Assembly: GCF_000213975.1 (NCBI RefSeq)
Contig: NZ_GL892076.1
Coordinates: 740,422 to 804,421, forward strand
Source of the DNA: Centipeda periodontii DSM 2778
GTDB taxonomy: Bacteria; Bacillota; Negativicutes; Selenomonadales; Selenomonadaceae
Direction: 5' to 3'
Length of the DNA stretch: 64,000 nucleotides
A model generated the notes under the pieces. It did not search any database. It was not told the origin of the DNA and worked only from the letters and a program-made list of their open reading frames with translations. Below, one piece after another: positions 37,564-47,744 of the stretch (position 1 is the first letter of the stretch; every line of letters begins with the position of its first letter). Both the position numbers and the translations under genes were made by a program.

Positions 37564-38373
37564 ATGCTCAGCTGTCAGCTCATCATGAACGCGCTTGAGC
37601 GCATCGCGCCGCGCCGTCTCGCGGAGGATTGGGACAACCCCGGCCTCCTTGTCGGCAGCTATGCACAGCAGGTCGGTCGCGTCCTTGTTGCTCTTGATGT
37701 GGACGATGCTGTTACGCAAGAAGCAATCGACCGCCGCGCCGACATGATCGTCGCGCATCATCCCGCGATCTTTCGCGGCATCAAGCAGCTGCGCACTGAT
37801 CTCCCGCTCGGACGTCGTCTCGCCGCCCTCCTTACGCACAACATTGCAGTTGCGGCGGCTCATACGAATCTCGATGTGGCGCACGGAGGCGTAAACGATG
37901 TGCTTGCCGCACAGATCGGACTGGAAAAGCTGTCCTCCTTCGTTATCACCGGTCAGGAGGACGGCTCCACCGAGAGTATCGGGCGCGTGGGGACACTTCC
38001 CGCACCCACCTCCATCGAGGATTTTGCCCGCGCGGTGAAGGAGTGCCTCGGTGTTTCCCACGTTCGTCTCGCCGCTACTGCCGCGCGCCCTGTGCGCCGC
38101 GTTGCCGTCTGTGGGGGCGCGGGGGCGGACTTTATCGACAACGCCGTCCGCCTCGGTGCGGATGTCTACGTCACGGGCGATGTGAAGTACCACGACGCGC
38201 AGCGCGCCGTCGAGCAGGGCATGCACATCATCGACGCCGGGCACTTCGGCACGGAGGCACCCGTTTTGCCCGTTCTTGCCGAGCACCTGCGTGCAGAGCT
38301 GGCGTCCGAGCGCGGAGAGATTGAGATTTTTGTCACAAACACGCAGCGCGACGTGTTCGATGTGATTGTATAA
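37564..38373 (+). CDS. Nif3-like dinuclear metal centre protein
   Basis: 269 residues from the ATG at 37564 with AAGGAGG upstream; the frame from 37543 only overlaps trmK. Metal-binding residues appear in VAHHPAIF (two His), AAHTNLDVA (His/Asp) and DAGHFGTE (His, Glu). The family forms toroidal hexamers with two metals per subunit; function is debated (GTP cyclohydrolase I type 2 annotations are not proven). It lacks the extra PII-like insert found in the 370-residue forms of many Firmicutes. Confidence 0.9.
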   Translation: MLSCQLIMNALERIAPRRLAEDWDNPGLLVGSYAQQVGRVLVALDVDDAVTQEAIDRRADMIVAHHPAIFRGIKQLRTDLPLGRRLAALLTHNIAVAAAHTNLDVAHGGVNDVLAAQIGLEKLSSFVITGQEDGSTESIGRVGTLPAPTSIEDFARAVKECLGVSHVRLAATAARPVRRVAVCGGAGADFIDNAVRLGADVYVTGDVKYHDAQRAVEQGMHIIDAGHFGTEAPVLPVLAEHLRAELASERGEIEIFVTNTQRDVFDVIV

Positions 38374-38396
38374 AGGAAGAAATCGAGGGAGACACA

Positions 38397-40196
38397 ATGG
38401 AGCAGAAGCATATCCGCAATTTTTCCATCATCGCCCACATCGACCACGGCAAATCCACCATCGCCGACCGTCTCATCGAGTACACGGGCACGCTCAGCGA
38501 GCGCGAGATGGAGGCGCAGGTGCTCGACAGCATGGATCTCGAGCGCGAACGCGGCATCACGATCAAGGCGCAGACCGTGCGCCTCGACTATCGCGGCGAG
38601 GACGGTGCGATGTACGAGCTGAATCTGATCGACACGCCGGGACACGTCGACTTCAACTACGAGGTCTCGCGCAGCCTTGCCGCGTGCGAGGGTGCGCTGC
38701 TCGTCGTGGATGCGGCGCAGGGCGTGGAGGCGCAGACGCTTGCGAACGTCTATCTCGCGCTGGAGCACGATCTTGAGATCGTGCCCGTCATCAACAAGAT
38801 CGACCTGCCGAGCGCGGAACCGGACCGCGTAAAGGCAGAGATCGAGGACACCATCGGACTCGACACGAGTGCCGCCGTCCTCGCCTCGGCAAAGACGGGA
38901 CTTGGCATCAAGGAAGTCCTCGATGCCGTCGTCGCCTACATCCCGCCGCCGGAGGGCGATCCCGAAGCGCCGCTCCGCGCGCTGATCTTCGACTCCTACT
39001 TCGACCCGTACAAGGGTGTCATTGCAAATGTGCGCATAAAAGAGGGAACCATAAAGAAGGGCATGAAGCTGAAGCTCATGGCGACGGGCAAGGTCTTCGA
39101 GGTGACGGATGTCGGTTGCTTCCGTCCGCAGCCCGTCGATACGGGCGCGCTCGGCACGGGCGAGGTCGGCTTTATTGCGGGGGCGCTCAAGGATGTGCGC
39201 GACGTCCGTGTCGGCGACACGGTGACGAGCGCCGAGCGTCCTGCGACAGAAGCCTTGCCGGGCTATCGCGGCGTCACTCCGATGGTCTTCTGCGGGCTGT
39301 ATCCCGAGGACAGCAAGGACTACGACAACCTCCGCGAGGCTCTGGAAAAGCTGCAGCTCAACGATGCGGCACTCGTCTTTGAGCCGGAGACCTCGATTGC
39401 ACTCGGCTTCGGCTTCCGCTGCGGCTTCCTCGGACTCCTCCACATGGACGTGATTCAGGAACGCCTCGAGCGCGAGTACAACCTCGGGCTCATCATGACG
39501 GCGCCGTCCGTCGTCTACCACGTCTACCGCACGGATGGAAACATGGTGGAGGTCAGCAACCCCGCAGATCTCCCGCCGACGACCGAGATCGATCACATCG
39601 AGGAGCCGTGCGTCAAGGCGACCGTCATCGTGCCGAAGGACTACGTCGGCGCGGTCATGGAGATCTCGCAGGAAAAGCGCGGCGTGTTCCAGACGATGGA
39701 CTACCTCGACGCAACGCGCGTCATGGTCATCTACCACATCCCGCTGAACGAAATCCTCTACGACTACTTCGACCGGCTGAAATCCGCGACACGCGGCTAT
39801 GCCTCGCTCGACTACGAGCTCATCGACTATCAGACGAGCAATCTCGTCAAGCTCGACATCCTCCTCAACGGCGACGCCGTGGACGCACTCTCGACCATCG
39901 TGCACCGCGACCGCGCCGCCCAGCGCGGCCGCCAGCTCGCAACGAAGCTGAAGGAGATCATTCCGCAGCAGATGTTCGAGATCCCCATTCAGGCTGCCAT
40001 TGGGAGCAAGATCATCGCGCGCGAGAACGTGCGCGCGCGCCGCAAGGACGTGCTCGCGAAATGCTACGGCGGCGACATCACGCGCAAGCGCAAGCTGCTC
40101 GAAAAGCAGAAGGAGGGCAAGAAGCGCATGAAGGCGGTCGGCAGCGTGGAGCTTCCGCAGGAAGCGTTTATGGCGGTGCTGAAAATTGATGAATAA
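38397..40196 (+). CDS. lepA: Elongation factor 4 (LepA)
   Basis: 599 residues, full family length. GTPase motifs: [14 protein letters not shown] (G1), [12 protein letters not shown] (G2), [11 protein letters not shown] (G3), NKIDLPSA (G4), SAKTG (G5). The LepA C-terminal domain ends with KGKKRMK-type basic residues ([15 protein letters not shown]). It acts on the ribosome, back-translocating or aiding assembly under stress. The stop overlaps the hemW start. Confidence 0.97.
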   Translation: MEQKHIRNFSIIAHIDHGKSTIADRLIEYTGTLSEREMEAQVLDSMDLERERGITIKAQTVRLDYRGEDGAMYELNLIDTPGHVDFNYEVSRSLAACEGALLVVDAAQGVEAQTLANVYLALEHDLEIVPVINKIDLPSAEPDRVKAEIEDTIGLDTSAAVLASAKTGLGIKEVLDAVVAYIPPPEGDPEAPLRALIFDSYFDPYKGVIANVRIKEGTIKKGMKLKLMATGKVFEVTDVGCFRPQPVDTGALGTGEVGFIAGALKDVRDVRVGDTVTSAERPATEALPGYRGVTPMVFCGLYPEDSKDYDNLREALEKLQLNDAALVFEPETSIALGFGFRCGFLGLLHMDVIQERLEREYNLGLIMTAPSVVYHVYRTDGNMVEVSNPADLPPTTEIDHIEEPCVKATVIVPKDYVGAVMEISQEKRGVFQTMDYLDATRVMVIYHIPLNEILYDYFDRLKSATRGYASLDYELIDYQTSNLVKLDILLNGDAVDALSTIVHRDRAAQRGRQLATKLKEIIPQQMFEIPIQAAIGSKIIARENVRARRKDVLAKCYGGDITRKRKLLEKQKEGKKRMKAVGSVELPQEAFMAVLKIDE

Positions 40197-41355
40197 CGTG
40201 CGTGAGGGAGCGTGGGGCATCTACGCCCACATTCCCTACTGCGTGAAAAAATGTGCATACTGCGACTTCATCTCTGCCGCCTCAGGGAAAAATACGGCGG
40301 AGATGGAGGACTATGCGGCGGCGCTTCGGGCGGAGATTCTGCGCGAGGTGCCGCCGCTTCGTGCGTGCCGGGGCGATGCGGCGACCGTCTACATTGGCGG
40401 CGGCACGCCGACCGCGCTGCCCGCTGCGCTGCTTGAGGGCATCCTGCACACACTGATCGAAACGGCGGGAACGCCCGTGGAGTGCACCGTTGAGGCGAAC
40501 CCAGGCACGGTGGACGAGGCGTACCTCGCATGCATCAGGGCGGCGGGCGCGAACCGTCTCAGTCTCGGCGTGCAGAGTTTTGACGATCGTCTGCTGCGCG
40601 CCATCGGACGCATTCACACAGCAGAGGAAGCGGAGCGGGCATTTTGCGCGGCACGCGCGGCGGGCTTCACGAACATCAGCCTCGATCTGATGTATGGGCT
40701 GCCGACACAGACGCTCGACGATCTGAGGCAGAGTGTCAATGAGACGCTTGCGCTCGCGCCCGAACATATTTCGGTATACGGGCTGATCGTTGAGGAGGGC
40801 ACGCCGTTTGCGGCGGCAGAGGCGGCGGGGAGACTTGCTCTGCCGAGCGAGGATGCGGCAGAGGAGATGTATGACTGGCTGATGGCGGAACTGCCCGCAC
40901 GCGGTTACGCACGCTACGAGATCTCGAACTTCGCACGCGCAGGCTATGAGAGCAGACACAATCTCGGCTATTGGCGCAATGTTCCCTATCTCGGTGTCGG
41001 TGCCGCAGCGCACGGCTATGTGGGCGGCGTGCGCTGGGGGAATGAGAGCAATACGCGCGCCTATATCCGTACCATGCGTGCGGGCGGAAGCGTCCGTATT
41101 CCCGAGGACACACAGCACACACGAGATAATGCGATGGAGGAGTACGCATTCCTCGCCTTGCGCACGGCAGAGGGGGTTGATGAGGAAGACTTTGCACGCA
41201 CATTTGGCGTAGGAATTGATGACGTTTATCGTGCTGTGATTCAGAGATACATCGCCCTCGGACTGCTCCGCCGCGCAGATGGGTTTGTTGCGCTCACCGA
41301 TGCGGGCATGAAGTTCGGCAATGAGGTGTTCGCGGCATTTTTGTTGGACGAGTGA
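40186..41355 (+). CDS. hemW: HemW, radical SAM heme chaperone
   Basis: 389 residues. The radical SAM cluster motif is [10 protein letters not shown] near residue 20. [17 protein letters not shown] and [11 protein letters not shown] are HemW/HemN family blocks. HemW-type proteins bind heme and deliver it to apo-enzymes such as NarI, rather than oxidise coproporphyrinogen; the CAYCDF motif without the HemN-specific extra Cys supports this. lepA-hemW is a conserved pair. The start is the TTG at 40186 or the ATG at 40189, both inside the end of lepA. A link to the heme-bearing NarI of this window is plausible. Confidence 0.92.
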   Translation: MMNNVREGAWGIYAHIPYCVKKCAYCDFISAASGKNTAEMEDYAAALRAEILREVPPLRACRGDAATVYIGGGTPTALPAALLEGILHTLIETAGTPVECTVEANPGTVDEAYLACIRAAGANRLSLGVQSFDDRLLRAIGRIHTAEEAERAFCAARAAGFTNISLDLMYGLPTQTLDDLRQSVNETLALAPEHISVYGLIVEEGTPFAAAEAAGRLALPSEDAAEEMYDWLMAELPARGYARYEISNFARAGYESRHNLGYWRNVPYLGVGAAAHGYVGGVRWGNESNTRAYIRTMRAGGSVRIPEDTQHTRDNAMEEYAFLALRTAEGVDEEDFARTFGVGIDDVYRAVIQRYIALGLLRRADGFVALTDAGMKFGNEVFAAFLLDE

Positions 41356-41420
41356 TTCCATTAACAATAAATTTGTGCTATGATAGGGATTGTTTACCGC
41401 TCTTACAAAGGAGAATTGCC

Positions 41421-41702
41421 ATGAAAACGCTGACCATGATCGAGATGGAGGGCTGCCCCTACTGTGCGAACGCACATCGCGCGATGGACGCGCTACGCGC
41501 CGAGGGCTACGAGGGTGTGCAGGTCGACTTTATCGACGAAAACAAAGAGCCTGCAAAGACGCAGCCGTTCGCCGGCATGTACTACTATGTGCCGAGCATC
41601 TTTATGGACGGGAAAAAACTCTACGAGGCACAGCCGGGGCAGAGCTATGACAAAATTTTTGCCGAGGTGAAGCACGCCTTTGATGCGGTGCGTACCGACT
41701 GA
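41421..41702 (+). CDS. Glutaredoxin-like protein
   Basis: 93 residues from the ATG at 41421, AAGGAGAATTGCC upstream. The active site CPYCANA near residue 13 and the cis-Pro in YYVPSIFMDG mark the thioredoxin/glutaredoxin fold; helix and strand spacing fits glutaredoxins. It probably reduces disulfides or mixed thiols in the cytoplasm. It stands alone between hemW and the decarboxylase genes. Confidence 0.85.
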   Translation: MKTLTMIEMEGCPYCANAHRAMDALRAEGYEGVQVDFIDENKEPAKTQPFAGMYYYVPSIFMDGKKLYEAQPGQSYDKIFAEVKHAFDAVRTD

Positions 41703-41815
41703 ACGCGTCACGCATGAAAATTATGCACAGATTGCATGAGAAAAACAAAAATAAAACTTGTAAAATCGTCCGGAATCCAGCATAATAAATAAAGCGATAT
41801 TTTCATAATATACAT

Positions 41816-41868
41816 AACCCTTATGAAGGTCAACGTATACGGGTAACGCAGCGGCACTCATAAGGGAA
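41816..41868 (+). promoter_or_regulatory. Leader stem-loop upstream of the decarboxylase genes
   Basis: CCCTTATGA (41818-41826) and TCATAAGGG (41858-41866) are perfect inverse copies 31 bases apart, just upstream of the oadG-like gene. The loop contains CAACGTATACGGGTAACG. It lies between AT-rich promoter-like sequence and the start codon, so it is probably in the leader RNA. No known riboswitch was recognised. Confidence 0.45.
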
Positions 41869-41888
41869 TAACAAGATGAGGTGAGTTT

Positions 41889-42245
41889 ATGCATCAACCC
41901 GTAACCGATAATCCATTTGTCATCATGTTTATCAACATGGTCATCGTCTTCGGCGTTCTGACGGCGATCTGGGGGCTCATTGAGCTGACACACAGGCTTG
42001 ACCCGACGAAGAAGAAGGCGGAACCGCCCGCAGCGGCCCCCGTTGCTGCTATGCCTGCACCCGTGCCCGCAGCGCCGGCTGCGCCGGTAGTCCCCGCAGG
42101 ACTCAACACAGAGACCGTTGCCGTCATCGCGGCAGCCGTCACCGCCTGCGGTTACAGTGCCGAGCAGATTCACGCCATTCGTCCGGCAGAGCAGCCCGCA
42201 TGGCGCGACTTTGGTCGTGCAAAGGGCATGCGCACGCCGCGCTGA
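41889..42245 (+). CDS. Sodium-pump decarboxylase gamma subunit (OadG/MmdD-like)
   Basis: 118 residues. One N-terminal membrane helix (FVIMFINMVIVFGVLTAIWG), a Pro/Ala-rich linker (about residues 45-75) and a C-terminal part with TACGYSAEQIHAIRP. This is the pattern of the gamma/delta anchor subunit that assembles sodium-translocating decarboxylases. The start follows GATGAGGTGAGTTT. The beta subunit begins 17 bp later. Confidence 0.8.
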   Translation: MHQPVTDNPFVIMFINMVIVFGVLTAIWGLIELTHRLDPTKKKAEPPAAAPVAAMPAPVPAAPAAPVVPAGLNTETVAVIAAAVTACGYSAEQIHAIRPAEQPAWRDFGRAKGMRTPR

Positions 42246-42262
42246 GGAGGGAGTGACAGATT

Positions 42263-43390
42263 ATGGATTTTATCAATGCATTTACCGTCTCCCTGCAGGC
42301 AGTCGTCGACGGCAGTGGATTCGTGGGGATGACCGGCGGCAACGTGATCATGATCCTCGTCGGTCTTGTTCTGCTCTACCTCGCGTTTGCACGCGACTTC
42401 GAGCCGCTGCTGCTCAGCCCGATCGCATTCGGCTGTATCCTCGCGAACATCCCGTTCAACGGCTTTGAAGAGCCGGGCGTCATGTCCGCGATCGGCATGG
42501 GTATCAAATACGAGATCTTCCCACCGCTCATCTTCCTCGGTGTTGGCGCGATGACGGACTTTGGTCCGCTGATTGCGCGTCCGTCGAGTCTGCTCATGGG
42601 CGCAGCGGCGCAGTTCGGTGTCTTCGTCGCCCTCCTCGGCGCGATGCTCCTCGGCTTTACGGCACAGGAGGCAGGCTCCATCGGCATCATCGGCGGCGCG
42701 GACGGCCCGACCTCGATCTACCTCGCCACGAAGATGGCGCCGCATCTCCTCGGTGCAATCGCCGTTGCGGCGTACACCTACATGGCTCTTGTTCCGCTCA
42801 TCCAGCCGCCCGTCATGAAGCTCCTCACCACGAAGAAGGAGCGTGAGGTCGTCATGGAACAGGCGCGTGAGGTCACGAAGTTCGAGCGCATCGCGTTCCC
42901 GATTGTCTCGACCATCTTCATCAGTCTGCTGCTGCCCTCCATCACGGCGCTGCTCGGCATGCTCATGCTGGGCAATCTCTTCCGTGAGAGCGGCGTGACG
43001 GATCGTCTCTCGGATACGGCGCAGAACGCGCTCATCAACACGGTCACGATCTTCCTCGCACTCGGCACGGGGCTCACGATGAGCGCGGAGAGCTTCCTCG
43101 TCAAGGAGACACTGCTCATCATCGCACTCGGTCTCGTCGCCTTCATCTTCGGCACGGCGGCGGGTGTCGTCCTCGGCAAGATCATGTGCCGCGCGACGGG
43201 CTGGAAAGTCAACCCGCTCATCGGTTCTGCGGGCGTCTCCGCTGTTCCGATGGCAGCGCGTGTCAGCCAGATCGTCGGCATCAAGGCAAAGCCGGGCAAC
43301 TACCTCCTCATGCACGCCATGGGGCCGAACGTCGCCGGCGTGATCGGCACGGCGGTCGCGGCAGGTACCATGCTCGCGATGCTGATGTGA
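42263..43390 (+). CDS. oadB: Sodium-translocating decarboxylase beta subunit
   Basis: 375 residues with nine or more helices. [17 protein letters not shown] is the signature region with the Asp needed for sodium transport, and the C-terminus carries [16 protein letters not shown]. The subunit couples decarboxylation of carboxybiotin to export of two sodium ions. OadB, MmdB and GcdB cannot be told apart by sequence alone; in Selenomonas relatives methylmalonyl-CoA is a known substrate. The carboxyltransferase and biotin subunits are not next to these two genes. Confidence 0.92.
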   Translation: MDFINAFTVSLQAVVDGSGFVGMTGGNVIMILVGLVLLYLAFARDFEPLLLSPIAFGCILANIPFNGFEEPGVMSAIGMGIKYEIFPPLIFLGVGAMTDFGPLIARPSSLLMGAAAQFGVFVALLGAMLLGFTAQEAGSIGIIGGADGPTSIYLATKMAPHLLGAIAVAAYTYMALVPLIQPPVMKLLTTKKEREVVMEQAREVTKFERIAFPIVSTIFISLLLPSITALLGMLMLGNLFRESGVTDRLSDTAQNALINTVTIFLALGTGLTMSAESFLVKETLLIIALGLVAFIFGTAAGVVLGKIMCRATGWKVNPLIGSAGVSAVPMAARVSQIVGIKAKPGNYLLMHAMGPNVAGVIGTAVAAGTMLAMLM

Positions 43391-43436
43391 TGTACATCGT
43401 CAAAAGTTTTTTTTGTGGTGCAATACATCATTTGAC

Positions 43437-43477
43437 AAAATCCTCCTTCATGGGTACTATGAGGGAGGATTTTTTTG
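43437..43477 (+). terminator. Terminator after the decarboxylase beta gene
   Basis: AAAATCCTCCTTCAT pairs with ATGAGGGAGGATTTT (one mismatch) and ends in TTTTTTT. A second small hairpin (CGCAC...GTGCG) follows near 43480-43504. Confidence 0.88.
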
Positions 43478-43539
43478 CTCGCACTGTTCTTCCACCGGTG
43501 CGAAAAGAATATTTATTTTGGTAACGGAAGGAAGATTTT

Positions 43540-44238
43540 ATGCGCGGAACATTCTATGGCATCGGCGTCGGGCCCGGCGATCCCGAGCTGCTCACCGTCA
43601 AGGCGATCAAGGCGATCGAGGCGGCAGATGTCCTCATCGCCCCGAAGACCGAGAAGAAGGACGGCAGCGTCGCCCTCGAGATCGCACGCCCCTACCTCAA
43701 GAAGGACATCGAAATCGTCTATCAGGTGTTTCCGATGGTCAAGGACTTTGCGGATGACACAGGCGCGTGGGAAAAGAATAAGGCGGAGATCCTTGCACTC
43801 CTCAATGCGGGCAGGAACGTCGCGTTCCTGACCCTCGGCGATCCCATGTTTTACAGCACTTACATCTACGTCTTCCGCCTCCTCGAACACGAGGACGTGG
43901 ATATCGTCACCATCCCCGGTGTGCCTGCATTTGCCGCGATCGGCAGCAAGGTCGGCAGACCCATCGTCGAGGGCAACGACGTGCTCGCCATCATCCCGGG
44001 GACGGCGAATCAAGAGCGTCTCGAGGAGGTCATGGCAGTCGCGAGTAGCGCCGTCATCATGAAGGTGTATCACAACTCTGCTGAGATCATCGATCTCCTG
44101 AAGCGCAACAATATGGCGAAGGATGCCGTGCTCGTGAGCCGCGTGGGACTCGACGGTGAGCGCATCATCCACGACCTTGAGACACACGAGAATGAGAAGC
44201 TGAACTATCTCTCGACCATTCTCGCACGGAGGAATTGA
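43540..44238 (+). CDS. cobI: Precorrin-2 / cobalt-factor II C20-methyltransferase
   Basis: 232 residues. Tetrapyrrole methylase fold: FYGIGVGPGDPELLTVKA at the start, TLGDPMFYSTY near residue 98 (the SAM/product loop) and IPGVPAFAA. It adds a methyl at C20 in corrin ring synthesis. In this anaerobe the cobalt-early route (then called cbiL) is likely. It is followed two bases later by an ABC importer, giving a corrinoid operon. No cobalamin riboswitch consensus was found in the 150 bp upstream. Confidence 0.9.
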   Translation: MRGTFYGIGVGPGDPELLTVKAIKAIEAADVLIAPKTEKKDGSVALEIARPYLKKDIEIVYQVFPMVKDFADDTGAWEKNKAEILALLNAGRNVAFLTLGDPMFYSTYIYVFRLLEHEDVDIVTIPGVPAFAAIGSKVGRPIVEGNDVLAIIPGTANQERLEEVMAVASSAVIMKVYHNSAEIIDLLKRNNMAKDAVLVSRVGLDGERIIHDLETHENEKLNYLSTILARRN

Positions 44239-44239
44239 C

Positions 44240-45169
44240 ATGATGAAACAGTGGACACTTGCCCTTCTCGCGGCTCTTACCCTCGTACTGACCGCCTGCG
44301 GCGCACCCGCAGCGGAGAACACGACGCAGGGCAGCTACGCAACGATTACGGACGACAACGGCCGCACCGTCACATTCGACAAGAAGCCGGAGCGCATTGT
44401 CGTCACATCTGCCTCCTTTATCGCGCCGCTGTACGCAGTCGGCGGTGAGGTTGTCGGACGCCCTGTGACCAAGTCGAAGGTTCTTCCGGAGGCGGAGAGC
44501 GCGGCGACCATCGGCCCCGTCTATCAGATCGATGCGGAGAAGATCATCGCGCTCACGCCTGACCTCGTCATCCTCAACAAGGGCATGAACGAGAAGCTGA
44601 TCGAGACACTCGCCGCGAACAACATCCAGACACTTGTCATCGATATGAAGAGCTATGAGGATGTGAAGCGTGAGGTCGCGACCTTTGCTGCGCTCACCGG
44701 CGAAAAGGCAAAGGGCGATGAGCTGATCCAAAAGATGGACGCGGACATTGAGGCGGTGCGTTCCTCCATCCCGCAGGAGAAGAAACGCATCTCCATCATC
44801 CACAGCACGGGACAGGGGCTCTCCGTCCAGCTCGACGGGAGCATCGCCGGCTCGATCGCAAAGATGCTCGGCTGGGAGAACACGGCGAGCGGGATGCCGG
44901 CACTCGACAAGAACCCTGATGCCGCACCCTACAGCATGGAGACTCTCGTCGCGCAGAACCCCGACATCATCTTCGTCACGAGCATGGGCGAGGAGGCGGA
45001 GATCCGCGCCTCGATGGAGGCAATGTTCGCAGAGAGCCCTGCATGGCAGAGCGTCAGCGCGATCCGTGACGGACGCGTCTATTACCTGCCGCAGGAGATG
45101 TTCCTCTTCAGCCCCGGCATCGACTACCCGAAGGCAGTGGGGTACATGGCGAGGCTGATCTATCCATGA
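44240..45169 (+). CDS. Periplasmic binding lipoprotein of a corrinoid/iron ABC importer
   Basis: 309 residues. The signal peptide ends in a lipobox LTAC (Cys at residue 20), so it is a lipoprotein. Residues 40-300 are a BtuF/FhuD-type class III binding fold, starting RTVTFDKKPERIVVTSASF and ending with IRDGRVYYLPQEMFLFSPG. Being in an operon with cobI, its ligand is probably a corrinoid or cobalt chelate, but an iron siderophore cannot be excluded. Confidence 0.88.
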   Translation: MMKQWTLALLAALTLVLTACGAPAAENTTQGSYATITDDNGRTVTFDKKPERIVVTSASFIAPLYAVGGEVVGRPVTKSKVLPEAESAATIGPVYQIDAEKIIALTPDLVILNKGMNEKLIETLAANNIQTLVIDMKSYEDVKREVATFAALTGEKAKGDELIQKMDADIEAVRSSIPQEKKRISIIHSTGQGLSVQLDGSIAGSIAKMLGWENTASGMPALDKNPDAAPYSMETLVAQNPDIIFVTSMGEEAEIRASMEAMFAESPAWQSVSAIRDGRVYYLPQEMFLFSPGIDYPKAVGYMARLIYP

Positions 45170-46137
45170 AAAAGCGAATCGCGCTGCTTGTTCTCTTTGC
45201 CGCGCTTGCTGCATTTGCAATGCTGCTCTCCACCGCAAAGGGGTCTGTGGACATCCCCCTCGGGGAAATCCTGAACATCCTCGGCGGCGCACGCGATACA
45301 GCGCATGCCCAGATCCTATGGAACATTCGCCTGCCGCGCACGATCGTCGCGGCACTCGTCGGCATCAACCTTGCACTTTCGGGCGCGATCCTGCAGGCGA
45401 TCCTGCGCAACCCGCTCGCCGACCCGCACATCATCGGCATCTCGTCCGGTGCGGGGCTTGCGGGCATTTTTATCATGCTCATGCTGCCGGGCGCGGCGTG
45501 GGCCATCACACCCGCCGCATTCGGCGGCGCGATGCTCGCCGCGCTCCTCATCTACATCCTCGCGTGGCGTGACGGCATCCGCCCGACGCGCATCATCCTC
45601 GCGGGCGTGGCGGTATCCGCGTTCCTCGGTGCGGGGATCTCTGCCATGATGATCCTCTACAGCGACCGTGTGCACAGTGCGCTCATGTGGATGGTCGGCG
45701 GTCTGTCGGCGCGCAGCTGGCCGCACGTCGAGATGCTGTTCCCCTATACCATTGCGGCGGGGCTTTGTGCGCTCGCCGCCGCGCAGCGGCTCAACATCCT
45801 GCAGCTCGGCGACGACATGGCGCGCGGCATCGGACTCGCCGTCGAGCGCACGCGCATTCTGCTCACGGCGGTCGCCGCACTCCTCGCCGCGAGCGCCGTG
45901 TCCGTCGTCGGGCTTCTCGGCTTTGTCGGACTCATCGTGCCGCACGCCGCGCGCCTCATGATCGGTTCGGACTATCGCTTCCTGCTGCCTGCGGCGGCGC
46001 TCCTCGGCATCGCCGTCGTCACACTCAGCGATACGGCGGCGCGCCTCCTGTTTGCACCGCTTGAACTGCCTGTGGGCATTATCATGGCGGTCGTCGGGGC
46101 ACCGTTCTTTCTCTATCTGTTGAGGAGGCAGCTATGA
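45166..46137 (+). CDS. ABC importer permease, FecCD/BtuC family
   Basis: 323 residues with ten hydrophobic helices. The FecCD core is seen in NIRLPRTIVAALVGINLALSG, NPLADPHIIGISSGAGLAGI, and GFVGLIVPHAARLMIGSDYR, the coupling-helix region. It overlaps the binding-protein gene and the ATPase gene by four bases each, so the three are translated together. It forms the membrane channel of the importer. Confidence 0.93.
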   Translation: MKKRIALLVLFAALAAFAMLLSTAKGSVDIPLGEILNILGGARDTAHAQILWNIRLPRTIVAALVGINLALSGAILQAILRNPLADPHIIGISSGAGLAGIFIMLMLPGAAWAITPAAFGGAMLAALLIYILAWRDGIRPTRIILAGVAVSAFLGAGISAMMILYSDRVHSALMWMVGGLSARSWPHVEMLFPYTIAAGLCALAAAQRLNILQLGDDMARGIGLAVERTRILLTAVAALLAASAVSVVGLLGFVGLIVPHAARLMIGSDYRFLLPAAALLGIAVVTLSDTAARLLFAPLELPVGIIMAVVGAPFFLYLLRRQL

Positions 46138-46925
46138 GTGCCGGAATGACCGCGCGCAATCTGCGTGTGAAGATCGCGGGCAAGGAGATCCTGCACGGGC
46201 TGAACGTGGATATCGCCGCAGGGCGGCGCACCGCCATCGTAGGACCGAACGGCGCGGGCAAGACAACACTCCTGCGCGCGCTCGCGGGGCTGAACCATCG
46301 TTATACGGGAGAGATCGTGCTCGATGGACGGGAACTCGGCAGCTACTCCGAGAAAGCGCTTGCACGCGTGCGTGCCATCCTGCCGCAGGAGCGCGCGGCG
46401 GCGCAGGGGCTCACGGTGGAGCAGCTCGTTACATACGGACGCTTTGCGCATGCGGGACTCTTTCAGACGCGTTCGGACGCAGAGGACAGGGAGGCGGTCG
46501 CGTGGGCGATGGAGACGGCGCACGTCTCCGCCTTCGCCGAGCGCGAGGTGCATACCCTCTCGGGCGGCGAGCGGCAGCGCGTCTTTCTCGCGATGGCACT
46601 CAGCCAGCGCCCGCGCCTGCTGCTGCTCGATGAGCCGACCACGTATCTCGACGTCGCACATCAGCTGCGCGTCATGGAGATCATCACACGGCTCAACCGC
46701 GTGCACGGCATGACGATCCTGATGGTGCTGCACGACATGGCGCACGCGATGCAGTACGCCGATGATATCGTCCTGATGCAGAGCGGACGCGTCCGCGCGA
46801 CGGGCACACCGACCGAGGTGCTGACCGAGGAGCGCATCGCGGATGTGTTCGGCGTGCGCGTCGAGATCTTCACCAATAGTCGCGGGATTCGTGTGCCATC
46901 GCCTGTGGCATTGGTGGGAGAATAA
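46134..46925 (+). CDS. ABC importer ATP-binding protein, FecE/BtuD family
   Basis: 263 residues. Walker A GPNGAGKTTLL near residue 39, signature LSGGERQRVFLAMAL, Walker B LLLLDEPTTYLDVAHQ and the H-loop VLHDMAHAM are all intact. It energises the permease at 45166-46137. It is the last gene of the cobI-importer operon; the next gene, an antitoxin, is 67 bp away with its own AGGAGG site. Confidence 0.95.
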   Translation: MSAGMTARNLRVKIAGKEILHGLNVDIAAGRRTAIVGPNGAGKTTLLRALAGLNHRYTGEIVLDGRELGSYSEKALARVRAILPQERAAAQGLTVEQLVTYGRFAHAGLFQTRSDAEDREAVAWAMETAHVSAFAEREVHTLSGGERQRVFLAMALSQRPRLLLLDEPTTYLDVAHQLRVMEIITRLNRVHGMTILMVLHDMAHAMQYADDIVLMQSGRVRATGTPTEVLTEERIADVFGVRVEIFTNSRGIRVPSPVALVGE

Positions 46926-46992
46926 GATGTACTAAAAAATTGACAGCGCATGGAAAATTTCATACAATGTAGAGGAAAAAGGAGGTGATGTC

Positions 46993-47265
46993 ATGGCACA
47001 GACAAGCGTGAGCATCCGCATGGATGCAGACCTCAAGCGGCAGTTCGATGAATTCTGCTCCGAGATCGGGATGACGATGACGACAGCGTTCTGCGTCTTT
47101 GCAAAGACGGCAGTGCGCGAACGCAAGATCCCGTTCGAGATCTCGGCAGAGCGCAGCGATCCGTTCTATTCGCCAAGCAATATTCACTATCTGGAAGAAC
47201 TCAAGCGTGATATTGAGGCAGGGAACGCGAATTTTGCCGAACATGATTTGATTGAGGTGGATTAA
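46993..47265 (+). CDS. RelB/DinJ-type antitoxin
   Basis: 90 residues. The N-terminus VSIRMDADLKRQFDEFCSEIGMTMTTAFCVFAKTAV is the ribbon-helix-helix domain of RelB/DinJ antitoxins, which binds the operon promoter. The C-terminal part (residues 60-90) is the toxin-binding tail. GGAGGTGATGTC precedes the ATG. Its stop overlaps the start of the next gene (TAATG), the normal antitoxin-toxin coupling. Here the toxin gene is interrupted, so the antitoxin may be all that works. Confidence 0.88.
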   Translation: MAQTSVSIRMDADLKRQFDEFCSEIGMTMTTAFCVFAKTAVRERKIPFEISAERSDPFYSPSNIHYLEELKRDIEAGNANFAEHDLIEVD

Positions 47266-47525
47266 TGGGGCTGCTTTGGGAGGATCGTGCATGGGAAGAA
47301 TATCTGTATTAGCAGATGCAGGATAGAAAGACACTGAAACGGCTCAATGCCATCATCCGCGATATACAGAGAAATCCTCTGGAAGGTATCGGAAAGTCGG
47401 AACGGCTTAAGGGGAACCTCAGCGGATGGTGGAGCAGACGCATTGATGAGACGAATCGTATTGTCTATTACGAGCAGGATGGAACGATTCATATTGCTTC
47501 CTGCCGTGGACATTACGAGAGCTGA
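47265..47525 (+). pseudogene. YoeB/Txe-type toxin with an in-frame stop
   Basis: The frame reads MGLLWEDRAWEEYLY, then TAG at 47310-47312, then QMQDRKTLKRLNAIIRDIQR and on to the normal YoeB end (WWSRRIDETNRIVYYE ... ASCRGHYES). YoeB proteins usually have Trp at the stop position, so TGG has become TAG. All catalytic-end residues (Arg, Glu, His-Tyr) are intact. Restart at the ATG of MQDRKTL (47316) would give 69 residues lacking the first strand and helix. The toxin, a ribosome-dependent mRNA nuclease, is probably silent unless the stop is read through. Confidence 0.85.
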
Positions 47526-47602
47526 CGGCCCTTATTTATGTCCAGATGAGCAAACATAAACTTAAAATTATAACCAGCTATAAAGTTTTTTGACAACAGG
47601 GC

Positions 47603-47631
47603 TTGCATTTTGTTTTCGAGCGTGCTATGAT
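47603..47631 (+). promoter_or_regulatory. Promoter of the SLH porin gene
   Basis: TTGCAT and TATGAT with 17 bp between, about 113 bp before the gene. The long leader is common for abundant outer-membrane proteins. Confidence 0.6.
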
Positions 47632-47744
47632 AAAACCGTTCCAAGGGAAGAGAATGAATCGCGAAAAGGAAACATGGATACTTTTGCGAATCTCATTCTT
47701 TTGGAAATCAGATGTTTTCTGTTTTACAGAAGGAGGAGTTTCTC

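Noticed and set aside
38166..40220. A 684-codon minus-strand frame over lepA
   Set aside because: LepA on the plus strand is complete; the minus frame is a shadow.
43391..43539. Cobalamin riboswitch before cobI
   Set aside because: The stretch holds a terminator and a small hairpin only; the B12-box consensus is not seen.
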